A stretch of 64,000 bases of DNA from Basidiobolus meristosporus CBS 931.73 (taxonomy: Eukaryota > Basidiobolomycota > Basidiobolomycetes > Basidiobolales > Basidiobolaceae): NCBI GenBank assembly GCA_002104905.1, contig MCFE01000387.1:1-64000 (forward strand), written 5' to 3'. Numbering within the stretch: the stretch's first letter is position 1; every line of letters begins with the position of its first letter. This document shows, in pieces, positions 55,063-64,000 of the stretch. The translations under genes were made by a program, and so were the position numbers. The notes below the pieces were generated by a model. That model was not told where the DNA came from. It was given only the letters and a program-made list of their open reading frames with translations, and ran no database searches.

Positions 55063-55311
55063 TCACGCTTCAGCCATTTGTGGAACGGAGGTGCGATTCA
55101 TCAAAAGAGAGTAGAGGTCCTTCGAAAGGACTGGCTTTCTTACTATGTGGGTGTGCTTTTCTCGAACCATTGGCACACCTCCAAGGTGAATATTTCGAAG
55201 TGATTTGACAGAACCATGTGGGAATTGCGGATTGGACTGGGAAGAAACCTGGCTTGGTAGGTTACTTGGCTGGGTGTCAAGCGTATTAGCGTCCGAAGAG
55301 AAAGGTGCCAT
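55063..55311 (-). CDS. Small protein, 82 aa, unknown
   Basis: An uninterrupted minus-strand frame from MAPFSSDANTLDTQPSNLPS to TSVPQMAEA; family not recognised. The N-terminal third is Ser/Gln/Pro-rich, the rest basic with short hydrophobic patches (LRNIHLGGVPMV, VLSKDLYSLLM). No signal peptide. Support comes from a minus-strand TATATAAA-type TATA box about 75 bp before the ATG (55383-55391) and the terminator position. It could be a real short gene or chance. Confidence 0.42.
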   Translation of the reverse strand: MAPFSSDANTLDTQPSNLPSQVSSQSNPQFPHGSVKSLRNIHLGGVPMVREKHTHIVRKPVLSKDLYSLLMNRTSVPQMAEA

Positions 55312-56623
55312 TGAGATATTATTATAAGTTTAGGTTGTAATATACAGTGATATGAGCGATGCGAACTTCGAGGCCAGGCAGGATTTATATAAACCTCAGT
55401 GCACCCGCGGGTAGAGCTGTACCGTCCAATCAACTTTCAATGTCTCACATTCTACATTGAGCAATTGTTCTAAATATAGTAATAGAAGTGTCACCACCAA
55501 AAGTATTACGGATACACGGATGTGATTCTGGAGAATTTTACTACGATTTATACCAGTTCATGCAACCTGGCTTCAGTAACTAGGTTCCATTTTTCCCGTT
55601 CTACAATTGTAATAACGAGACAATCGCGACGTAGATGTTACCGAACGAAGGTAAAACCACACAATCACACTTCCGTGTCCTTCATAATCACATTAAATCA
55701 CATATATGTAAGGGTAGTGACTGTAGTGTAGTGGTAATGTGTATACCGTTTGTTGAAGTTTTTAAGGTTTTCAAGATTTTTGGTTACTTTAGGAATATCA
55801 AACCGGTACTGACGAATCCCTCAGATCGCTGGATAATGCGATCATTTAATGGAATACTTCCAAATGTGTGCATTGCCCGTTACAATATGATGGTTACTTT
55901 GATAAAAACCAAACTCATTATGCTAGGTGTTGTGTATGGAAGCTAGCCCTTTCGTATCGTTTTTTAGCAGACATAATTCAGCTCATATGCTTATCAGCTG
56001 ATCATTAGAAATTAGACCCAACTTACGTATAATAAAATAGAACGACTGTTTCATGATGGTGCTAATTTAGGAGGCACTTGTGCCTGGCAGCATGCACTTT
56101 TTCCAGTGTCTTTTCCAACATGTGGCTTTAACACACATCTATTTATATTTATAAAAGCTTATTTAGCCGCAAGTCATGATTTTCATATGTCGGGCAGATA
56201 ATAAAAGCCTATAATTCGCAAGGCAAACCATTGGTCAACAAGTCGCTTCTCCTCAGCCAATATTGAACGCATTCGTTCATATTCTATTTAATCATCTTGA
56301 TTAGCATTTGAATCAAAGTATGATTAGATTCGCTATCCCTCTCAGCATCCGCTGCTAAGCCAAGAAATCCGGAAATTGTATCTCTGGTAGAAAGATTTTC
56401 TTCGATCTTTAGGGCCAAATAATTTTTGGAGAATCATTCCAATGAATTCGGTAGATAGTCACGTGTCGATGCGAGACGATTAACCAATCAAGTCTCGTGT
56501 AATCAATACAAAGTGAGGACGTTCAAATGCAGGTTCAATCCTTTTCCGTTAACTCTCTTCGCCTGTGGTATCAGACGTTAGTTAATTGCTCATCAGCAAT
56601 AGAGGAAACTTACACTATCCAAT
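55312..56623. other. Intergenic 1.3 kb, GTCACGTGTC element
   Basis: The promoter of uS3 lies on the right; GTCACGTGTC at 56458-56467 is about 160 bp upstream of its ATG. A 103-codon plus frame at 55635-55946 (Cys/Val/Ile-rich middle) has no supporting features. Confidence 0.4.
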
Positions 56624-57635
56624 ATGGCCGCACAAATTTCCAAGAAAAGAAAGGTAACTAATCATTCACAACCCCCTCCACTTGGATGGATGGCACAGAG
56701 AAGCACGATTGGATTCACCCATCCTTTCGAACATCGGCCATTGTCATAATGATGAGATTTTGATTTCTGACACCTCTTGTTTGAATGCCTGCCTTCGGGA
56801 ATGTGGCATAATGCACTGAATTTTATTTATATCTCTGATATGACATTATACATCCAATCCTTACCTCAACCGCCACTTTATCACACAAGGAATCCGCTTT
56901 ACTAATTGATCTGTCGTTTAGTTCATCGCTGATGGTGTTTTCTATGCCGAACTTAACGAGTTCTTCACCCGCGAGCTCGCCCAAGAAGGTTACTCCGGTG
57001 TCGAAGTTCGTGTCACCCCTGCCCGTACCGAAGTCATCATCCGTGCCACCCGTACTCAAGATGTTCTCGGAGAGAAGGGACGTCGTATTCGTGAATTAAC
57101 TGCCGTCGTTCAAAAGCGTTTCAACTTCCCCGAAAACACTGTCGAGCTTTATGCCGAACGTGTTGCTAACCGCGGTCTCTGCGCCATCGCCCAATGCGAA
57201 GCTGTTCGTCACAAGTTGCTCGCTGGTCTTGCCGTTCGTCGTGCTGCCCACTCTGTTCTTCGTTTCGCTTTGGAATCCGGAGCCAAGGGTGCTGAGGTTG
57301 TCATCTCCGGTAAGCTTCGCGCTGCCCGTGCCAAGGCCATGAAGTTCGCCGATGGTTTCATGATTCACTCTGGTCAACCCGTTCGCGACTACATTGACAC
57401 TGCTGTTCGTCACGTTCATCTTCGTCAAGGTGTTCTTGGTATTAAGGTCAAGATCATGTTGGATTGGGATCCTTCTGGCAAGATTGGACCTAAGAACCCT
57501 CTTCCTGATATGATCACTGTGATGGAACCCAAGGAGGAAGCTCGCATCACTGAACCTATCTCTGAAGATTTCCAAAAGAAGGTCGAAGCACCTGTTGAGC
57601 CCGAGGTCGCTGAACAAGCCACTGAAGCCCAATAA
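56624..57635 (+). CDS. RPS3: 40S ribosomal protein uS3
   Basis: A universal small-subunit protein at the mRNA entry channel. Exon 1 (56624-56653) [10 protein letters not shown] is separated by a 268-nt intron from [58 protein letters not shown] and [20 protein letters not shown], including the KH-domain GxxG loop (GEKGRR). The C-terminal [20 protein letters not shown] and [14 protein letters not shown] are invariant uS3 blocks. 247 residues in total, near the expected size. The first intron is the longest well-defined intron in the window. Strong codon bias indicates high expression. CAATAAA near 57647 is a likely polyadenylation signal. Confidence 0.97.
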
Positions 57636-58692
57636 ATATTGAAGCTCAATAAACAAACACCTTCACGTATCATAAATTTCAAAGTAATAAACCTCTCCAA
57701 TTTATTTTGTTTCAACTTGCCTATGTGTTTCCAGCGTTGCTGAGCCCTGAAGTATGCACAAAGGTCTTTCCCTGCATGTATCAAATTTACGCCAGGCAGG
57801 AATCCATCCGCGTGTTTGAGCCTCTGTAACGCGCTTAGTGTAACATTTCATAAGAACAAATCAAAAATTGAACGCGTATAACGTGAATAGTGAAGGTTAC
57901 CACTTGTATATAGGGTGTGCCAACACTCCGTCTCAATATACAAGGAAGATAACTTTGTTCCTTGTGCCATCTACCATCCAGAGTGTAATGGGTTGTTTCG
58001 CTCGTTAACACTAACCGTTCCATTCCATTATGGCAATATTCTACGCAATGATGCCTAATATATTGATGTAGGTCGCCTTAGGATTATGGCAACTCTATCT
58101 ATCTAGGGCTGCAAACGGGGTAAGCTTGAACTCCATTGGACACGGGGAGGTACACAATTTAATGGGATGTATTTAATGTTACATCGATTAGATAGTGTAC
58201 TTAGGGGCATCCAGAGCAACGTTCCTCAATTGAGGTTAATTTACGAATCAAGTTTATTTATGAAATGGCTAAACATTATTTCCCTTGATAACTCAAGGAA
58301 ATCTCCAAGGGTAGGATTCTAAAGGAGGGGTGGCTTTAAAATCCATTTCACCTTTTTTCAACTGGTGGGCTGAAATGGAATTGTACAATAATAACGCAAT
58401 GTCGGTGATAATATACTGTGAAGTCAAGTTATTTTACTACAGAGTAAACGAAAGTCTATGGATTGTGATAGCGTGTAAGGAGTTGAAACAAGTTCACCAG
58501 GCTATTCTTTTTTGACTCAGTCAATAGCGAATGGCTGCGATCGTGACTAGATGATGAAAGCCAGCTGAAACAATGACTCGTCACGAAAGCGCATAGGGAG
58601 AGGTTTGATCTTAGTATGTACAGGGTCGAGGATATATAGATGGAATTCAATCGATGAAACCTATAAACATCAGGTGGGAAGGTAGAGTAGCT
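57636..58692. other. Convergent 1.0-kb spacer, no gene seen
   Basis: AT-rich sequence after uS3. Minus and plus frames of 60-64 codons have no support. Confidence 0.4.
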
Positions 58693-59484
58693 TCAAGCAC
58701 ATGCTGTAGAAGCTCTACGGGTCAAAGTGGGGGTATTCGGCTCCGCGAATTCGACCCCTTTGTGTTCGAGATTCAGTGTCTTTTCAAGATCAACCAGTTG
58801 ATAAACCAAGCTCATGTTGGGCGAGATGGTAGAACTACGGGCCTTTACGAAAGAATACGCTTCGTTTACGTTCATTCGAAGAGTGCGCATGACGTAGGCA
58901 ATGATCAAACTAGCCGATCGAGACACTCCACATTGACAGTGAACCAGCACTGATAATCCACGAGAACGAGCTTCGTCAATGTAAGAGAAAGCTGTTTCGA
59001 AAAAATCAGATAAATTCTCTTGATTATGTCCCCAGGCAAATTTCTTATAGCCCAATCGACGAACATCTGAACCATCTTCTACCGTGAAGGTCGCATCTAC
59101 ACTCTGAGGATCCGCCAACAATGGGTTTTTCACCTCCTTCGCCACATTGAGAATAAAATGTATGTCGCATTTGTTCAAGTTGTCCTTACTGGAGGCATTC
59201 TGCTCAGTTCCAAGATAGAGATAAGGAAGGATGCACACAGGCCCATTGACATAAGGTGAATCGTAATTGGACAAATTCTCCTTGGTTGGAACTTGGGAGA
59301 TTGAACGGCGGAATGATGTGGCTGGAGTCCTTGGGGTTGCGGGAACAACAGAGTTCGCGACGGAACCAGAGAGAGCCAAGGATAAATTCTTGGAGTTTCT
59401 GTTTTTCATCGACATCAAAGGTTTTTTAGGCAAAGAGGTTGAGGAGAGGCGGTTTGTCGAGTGGTTAGATAAGGTAAAAGTCAT
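58693..59484 (-). CDS. Dual-specificity (MAP kinase-type) phosphatase
   Basis: A cysteine-based phosphatase of the Msg5/Pmp1 group acting on MAP kinases. The N-terminal 80 residues are basic and Ser-rich with a MAPK-docking-like run (KKPLMSMKNRNSKNLSLAL). The catalytic domain begins at PVCILPYLYLGTEQNASSK, then KCDIHFILNVAKEV, VRRLGYKKFAWGHNQENL, FFETAFSYIDEARSRGLSVL, the P-loop VHCQCGVSRSASL with Cys and Arg, IIAYVMRTLRMNVNEAYSFV and SPNMSLVYQLVDLEK. The general-acid position reads W-G-H-N where many MKPs have Asp, a feature to verify. Single exon. Upstream ATG at 59502 is an alternative start. A TATATAAC box lies about 75 bp before it. Confidence 0.88.
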   Translation of the reverse strand: MTFTLSNHSTNRLSSTSLPKKPLMSMKNRNSKNLSLALSGSVANSVVPATPRTPATSFRRSISQVPTKENLSNYDSPYVNGPVCILPYLYLGTEQNASSKDNLNKCDIHFILNVAKEVKNPLLADPQSVDATFTVEDGSDVRRLGYKKFAWGHNQENLSDFFETAFSYIDEARSRGLSVLVHCQCGVSRSASLIIAYVMRTLRMNVNEAYSFVKARSSTISPNMSLVYQLVDLEKTLNLEHKGVEFAEPNTPTLTRRASTACA

Positions 59485-62113
59485 GATAGGACAAGAGATC
59501 AAGCTACGAATCTATGAAATAATAATCGTGGTGAATAGAAGTCAAGCTGAAGTATCAGCGACACTTGGAAACTGTTATATAGAAAATGGAAAGCGGCAGT
59601 CATTGGCTGGGGAAATTACGAAACAAAAATAGACAAAGGGCTGCATTGCTGAATAAATGAATCAAGTATTATAACATGATGCATTCTGTGCTGTATCGAG
59701 AAAAGTACCGAATCAAATAAACCCAGAACTGCCCCCCTTTGGAGATGTTTAATTGTCTACCATATATGGACGCGAATAATAATTGTGCCACGAATATAGA
59801 TTAATTGCCTCACAAAACCTACGGACGGATGCTCCTTAATAAGCTATTAATACGAATGAATTAAGTAAAGCTGACAACATTGAAACATCTCTTGTTTGTG
59901 ACAGACGCGATAATCGTCGGTGGATTAATGACTTCCCTCTATGTCGCAGGTTGTGGCATATGGCTTAATGATGTCCATTAATCCCCAATACTTACCACAT
60001 AGCGGAGCTCGCTACAAGTGCTTTGTGGTCGAACTTTCGATAGAAGAACATTGATCGGCCTTGTGACACAGCAGGACATATTCGTATTACTGAACTAAGG
60101 GGTAAGGCTTGGTATTCTGCTGAACGTCTGATTGTTGGTCTCTTCAGCGTTCTGTGCGTTTGATTCAGAGAATCACGCTTGCTCAGCAAATCAACATGTC
60201 CATTATGTGAGTTGTGGCTTTCTAGAACTGTCTCATTAACTAATTAGAATCTGAGTTGGTGAACAGTCACTGTCAGAATGGATTGAATCAACCATTTATA
60301 AGCGCCAATACAACTTGCAATACATGACTCTTACACTGCCCAGAGTCGTGGTTTCAATTGACTTGATTGGGCCTAAAAGGTTTCCAAGCGTGGCATATAT
60401 TTATATACATTAACTATTGATCGACAAATTATACAACCGAAACAGAGTGTTTCCTATTAATGATTATCGGACCAACAAGATTTCCCAAGCCTAATTTGAT
60501 TATTGACTGGGTGCGCCGAGTGTTGAAAGGAAAGCTAGTGAATGGATGGCAAATGAGGTTAGCAAGTAGCACAGATCTTGTGCTGGTTTTTCCAGAGGCC
60601 TAGACCTTTTGCTCTTCTTCTACAAGCAATCTTGTCAAGAACCTTCCCAAACGACTTGGCTTACGAATTAGGAAATGTATTTACACTCCATCTCCATATG
60701 CACGCACAGCAATATCCACTGTTTTCTGCACAATCTATACTGCTTGATTAGGAAAAAAATCTCGATATGAGGAGGTACTATGCACGAAATTTGTAGACCG
60801 CACAAGGTTGCAACTGGAATACTCCGGAGGACATTAGCCCTAACTGTATGGGATTAAGGGAGATAATTGTAGGAGGGCAGCATCGAGGTGGATGATAGTC
60901 AAAGCAGTGCAGCGGGGGATCTATTTTGTGTGGGTTGCACATGAAGGCATCCTACACTAGGCGATGATTAGAGGGAGACTAAGCTTAATTGAGCCACGAT
61001 CAGTTAAGCATGGAGCTATCCCATCAATGATATGATGCGCGAAATTATTTTGCTGCGCAATCTTGTGAAAATGTCCCTGAAGACAATGAAAGCTGTTGTT
61101 CCAGCACCAACCAGCTGGGTGAATTAACTGAGTGAGTGCACGTATGTATGTGATGCACCGCACCTGCCTGCTTATTGATTTCGAAAAACTTCATCCTACC
61201 TCGATTCTTGATGTTGATGTAATGATATACATACGGCTAACAAGACTACCCCAGACCTATCATTGGAGGGATTCTTTTTATATTTGTCCACTAAGCCAAA
61301 CTAACCAGTAAGGCGTATGGCTGGTTTCGCGCCTTTATCCCCTGCTGCGTTCTTTTCGAATAAAAAAGTAAAGGGAATTTTGCTAGGCCATCTCAAAGCT
61401 GCAATATAATAAAAAAACAATTCTTTCAGCATCAAACATTCCATCGTACTAACTACGCCCAAGGAGGTGTTGGTGTTAATTATTTGTAACGCAAACAAGT
61501 TGTGCACGAACTTTTTGATCTCCCACTTACATGTTAGTCGATAATATATCCTTGATGATGCAGTCGGATTGCCACGGCATCAATCAATTATTTCCCAATG
61601 CAGATTTATTGGGTTTTATTTCCCAAAAATCAGCTGTTTGAGTTCAGTCCCTAGAAAATATCACATTGCATATCTTAGCATCAAAATATTTACTCAAGCT
61701 GATACTGTGACGAGGCAGTGACCAAGTGAAATGGGCAAACAAATATGAAATACAAGCATGTACTCGAATTACTGAGCAAGTGAAGCCCTCAATCTTGGGG
61801 ATTGCCAATCATTGCAAGAGATTAGGGTTAGACCTAGTTATGCATCTATGCCGAGAAAGATTCTTTCAAGTTCATCAGAATCGTGAAAGTACCGAAATAT
61901 CCCAAGTATGACATACATGCCTACGCTTGGTGAATGAGTTCAACTGAAAGCATGTTCATTTCTTTTTCTAAATACACTAAGAAGCGATAAACCTTTTTCT
62001 TTAAATAAGCCAAATCACTTTCATTGTCTGCTAAATTTGGCTGAATTTAACGAGACCCCTGGTGAAGGGAAGTGTGAAATGTGTGGATTGATGCATCGTT
62101 GTATTAAGAATGT

Positions 62114-62601
62114 TTAGGTATGCACTAAATATTCATATGGTGACCTCATATTTGAAATTAATAAGCAGTTTCCATATCGTCCAAAAGCCCCCATAATTAC
62201 AAACATTCTTTCAAGACCTTTTTTCATAGTTGATTTTTCAGTACCTAAATTAAATGAATAATTTACCAACTGAATATCATGTTTTCTTGTAGCCCCAGCA
62301 AGTTTTCTACTTGCTTTATCTATCCCATTTAAAATATACACACTTCTTTCCATGAATATGGCTATTGGCTTAATACTCTGAGATGGTGTGAATGTGGGTT
62401 CAACAAACCTTTTTTTGGTATTCTAAACATACACCAAGTTGGGGGGGGGTGGCATATTTCATTTGACATCACAACAGTTCTAGATGAACCTTGGTAAACA
62501 TTGGATACCGAGTCAATCATGAGCTCTAGCGAAAAGCCATTTACTTTCCAAATCTTGATCATATTTACCGAATATGGTGATAATTTCCGGAAGTATTGCA
62601 T
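62114..62601 (-). pseudogene. Possible decayed or spliced coding remnant
   Basis: Two open minus frames adjoin. One starts MQYFRKLSPYSVNMIKIWKV and runs to the G9 tract. Another, open from TTTAG at about 62424, contains NTKKRFVEPTFTPSQSIKP and IYILNG-like sequence before GLERMFVIMGAFGRYG. Their register is separated by a homopolymer where indels are likely. Family not recognised. A chance frame is possible. Confidence 0.25.
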
Positions 62602-63580
62602 GTATTTTCAGAATCAATTTTGATTTTCATCGACTACTCGATCAGCCGATCAGGACCAAGGTAGTCGATATCTGGAAAAACGTTACCTTGATATAGGCAG
62701 GAGGTCGGCACTGGTAGGTGGCCCCCGTATTTCCCCCGACCCTCCACATTGGGAGGAAAGAGGCCCTCACCCATGTAAAGGGTGGGTGGGGAATCGATGA
62801 GTTAGACCTGCTTAGCCTGTAATGTCAGTTTTATGTGACTCTACCAAGTTGGTTACTTAAACTAATCGACTCAGACCACATTGAAATTGCAACTAGAAGC
62901 AACTGAGCAACCTTATGATTCTGAAAAGACCACACTAAATTTTGAATTGACAAGAGTTTCTGAAAGGCTTCTTTAAGCCTTAGCTTTGCTAGTAGATGGG
63001 TGGGCCGAGGTCTCATATATTTTACATTTTAACATATTTATCTAAAGCAGAGGGGGGATGATACCGCTATGCTATATATTTGCGGGTTGTTTTTGTACTC
63101 GAGGGTTTTATAGAAGGGCTAAAGCGCCACATTTATTCTTACTGCTCGGATGATATTTATACAGTAATAGGTCAAGGTAAACAAGTTAGAGTAGTCATAT
63201 GATAGCTCTTATTGAGGTTAAGTTTGAGGTCATGGAAATCTATTGACTACTTTTGGGAATAGCTTGGTGTGCGTTCGCTCCGGAATGACCATTGCACTAG
63301 AAGGCTTGCTCCGTGAATGATTATACCGGAACTCACATATGTATCGCGGGGAATTTAGGAAAAGATGAACGGCTCTCTAACTTGGGGAATTCTTGAAATA
63401 GGCTCACCTGATGGAATTACCGTTATTGGTTTCCAGGTGTTACCACTATCCTAATCCGAGACCATGAAGGGTGGCTAAAATGTGGAACGAGGATTTCACA
63501 ATAAAAATGACCATACGATCGGAGGAGAACGGGTTATCATGAGGAAAAGTAAAAGATCTCCAGATAAACCACCCGAAAAC

Positions 63581-63588
63581 TATAAATA
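63581..63588 (+). promoter_or_regulatory. TATA box before the small gene at the window end
   Basis: TATAAATA lies 85 bp upstream of the ATG at 63666, typical spacing in this window. Confidence 0.45.
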
Positions 63589-63665
63589 CTAGCCCAACAG
63601 CATTCCCATTCTCAGTTTCATCTCAACTACTGTATTGTACATCTGTCCCTCGCTTCTCCAACTCA

Positions 63666-63935
63666 ATGATCGCTTTACCTGCCAAACATTACACCGGAAG
63701 CTCCCAGTGCTCAGACAAAGGGCCCTCCGTGAAGTCGTTTTTTGGAAATGCTCCATTTTATCAACAGGAGCTGCCAGTCGATCTACTCCGGTGCCCGAAA
63801 TTATCCCAATTCAAGAAACAGTCCCCTCCTACCAAGGTCGAGTTCAGTAAACTCAACCAGGATGAAGCCATTGATGTACTCTACGATTTGCTTAGCGATA
63901 CATTCGACAAACTCGTTGAGCTCGCTCACTCCTGA
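63666..63935 (+). CDS. Small protein, 89 aa, unknown
   Basis: A complete frame from MIALPAKHYTGSSQCSDKGP through a basic middle (SQFKKQSPPTKVEFSKL) to NQDEAIDVLYDLLSDTFDKL, ending VELAHS. The C-terminal third is an amphipathic acidic helix. No signal peptide or known family. A TATA box 85 bp upstream and the ordered helical C-terminus support a real gene; homology is unknown. Confidence 0.55.
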   Translation: MIALPAKHYTGSSQCSDKGPSVKSFFGNAPFYQQELPVDLLRCPKLSQFKKQSPPTKVEFSKLNQDEAIDVLYDLLSDTFDKLVELAHS

Positions 63936-64000
63936 GTCTGAAGTTGCCTAATCCATATGCCAAATAACACTTGTTTATCATGGATCGGAGCTCTTCTTTA

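Larger units (their letters stand above)
59503..63665. other. 4.2-kb gene-poor region
   Basis: No convincing gene, tRNA or transposon was recognised. Contents include a G9 run at 62441-62449 and two minus-strand frames (62114-62413 and 62440-62650) in adjacent register that may be one decayed or spliced gene. The right edge has TATAAATA at 63581-63588 for the small gene at 63666. GC and AT composition is similar to other spacers. Confidence 0.4.

Noticed and set aside
55635-55946. 103-codon plus frame upstream of uS3
   Set aside because: No domain, no start context, in an AT-rich spacer. Judged chance.
56521-56540. tRNA-like T-loop (GGTTCAATCC)
   Set aside because: No matching acceptor, anticodon or D-arm could be folded around it.
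62831-63016. Possible retroelement remnant (62640-63020)
   Set aside because: A brief impression of retroelement-like sequence only; no reverse transcriptase, integrase or LTR motif could be shown.

Overview
The window is nuclear DNA from a fungus. Coding regions are cut by many short (about 50-70 nt) GT-AG introns, genes are densely packed on both strands, and several products are fungal in type: HEM13-like coproporphyrinogen oxidase, ILV3, a Git1-type MFS transporter, a Kre9/Knh1-type secreted protein, an ECM3-type carrier, a Pho80-like cyclin and a DUF3605 protein. Copine C2 domains and an animal-like mitochondrial coproporphyrinogen oxidase point to an early-diverging (non-Dikarya) lineage. 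That placement is inference; no rRNA or barcode is present. No rRNA, tRNA, CRISPR array or intact transposon was recognised.

Layout. 0-10 kb: SET/NAP histone chaperone (-) and TRM82 (+) from a shared promoter; TFIIH subunit TFB5 (+); two neighbouring ankyrin/CCCH paralogues (-); an unknown single-pass membrane protein (-); NCS-1/frequenin (-) divergent from ATP23 (+). 10-20 kb: a two-C2 copine without a vWA domain, a TBRG1-like FYR protein, ARPC2 (all +), ribosomal uL1 and a Kre9-like secreted protein (-), and a small unknown two-exon gene (+). 20-32 kb: PHD-finger regulator (-), coproporphyrinogen oxidase (+), cyclin (+), Git1-type transporter (-), a DUF262 protein (-), acyl-protein thioesterase (+). 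32-45 kb: the large GATOR2/SEA subunit WDR59/Sea3 (-), RPB11 (-), a DNAJB-type chaperone (-), ILV3 (+), calmodulin (-). 45-64 kb: NAC-beta, ArfGAP, DUF3605 protein and LMW-PTP (all +), an auxin-efflux-carrier-type transporter (-), a 63-bp tandem-repeat gene (+), ribosomal uS3 (+), a dual-specificity phosphatase (-), and a 4.2-kb stretch with no convincing gene, ending in a small unknown ORF.

Functional themes are housekeeping: translation and nascent-chain handling (uL1, uS3, NAC-beta, TRM82), transcription and chromatin (RPB11, TFB5, SET, PHD, FYR), calcium signalling (calmodulin, NCS-1, C2 protein), trafficking and actin (ArfGAP, ARPC2), and mitochondrial metabolism (CPOX, ATP23, ILV3). There is no sign of operon-like co-function. 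The least explained items are the 21-residue repeat protein at 53.3-54.4 kb, the intron-bearing DUF262 protein with two SUMO-consensus sites, the ankyrin/CCCH pair with a shared C-terminal module, and the copine truncated after its C2 domains. Exon boundaries were joined by eye using GT-AG rules and family alignment, so exact splice sites and some starts are provisional.
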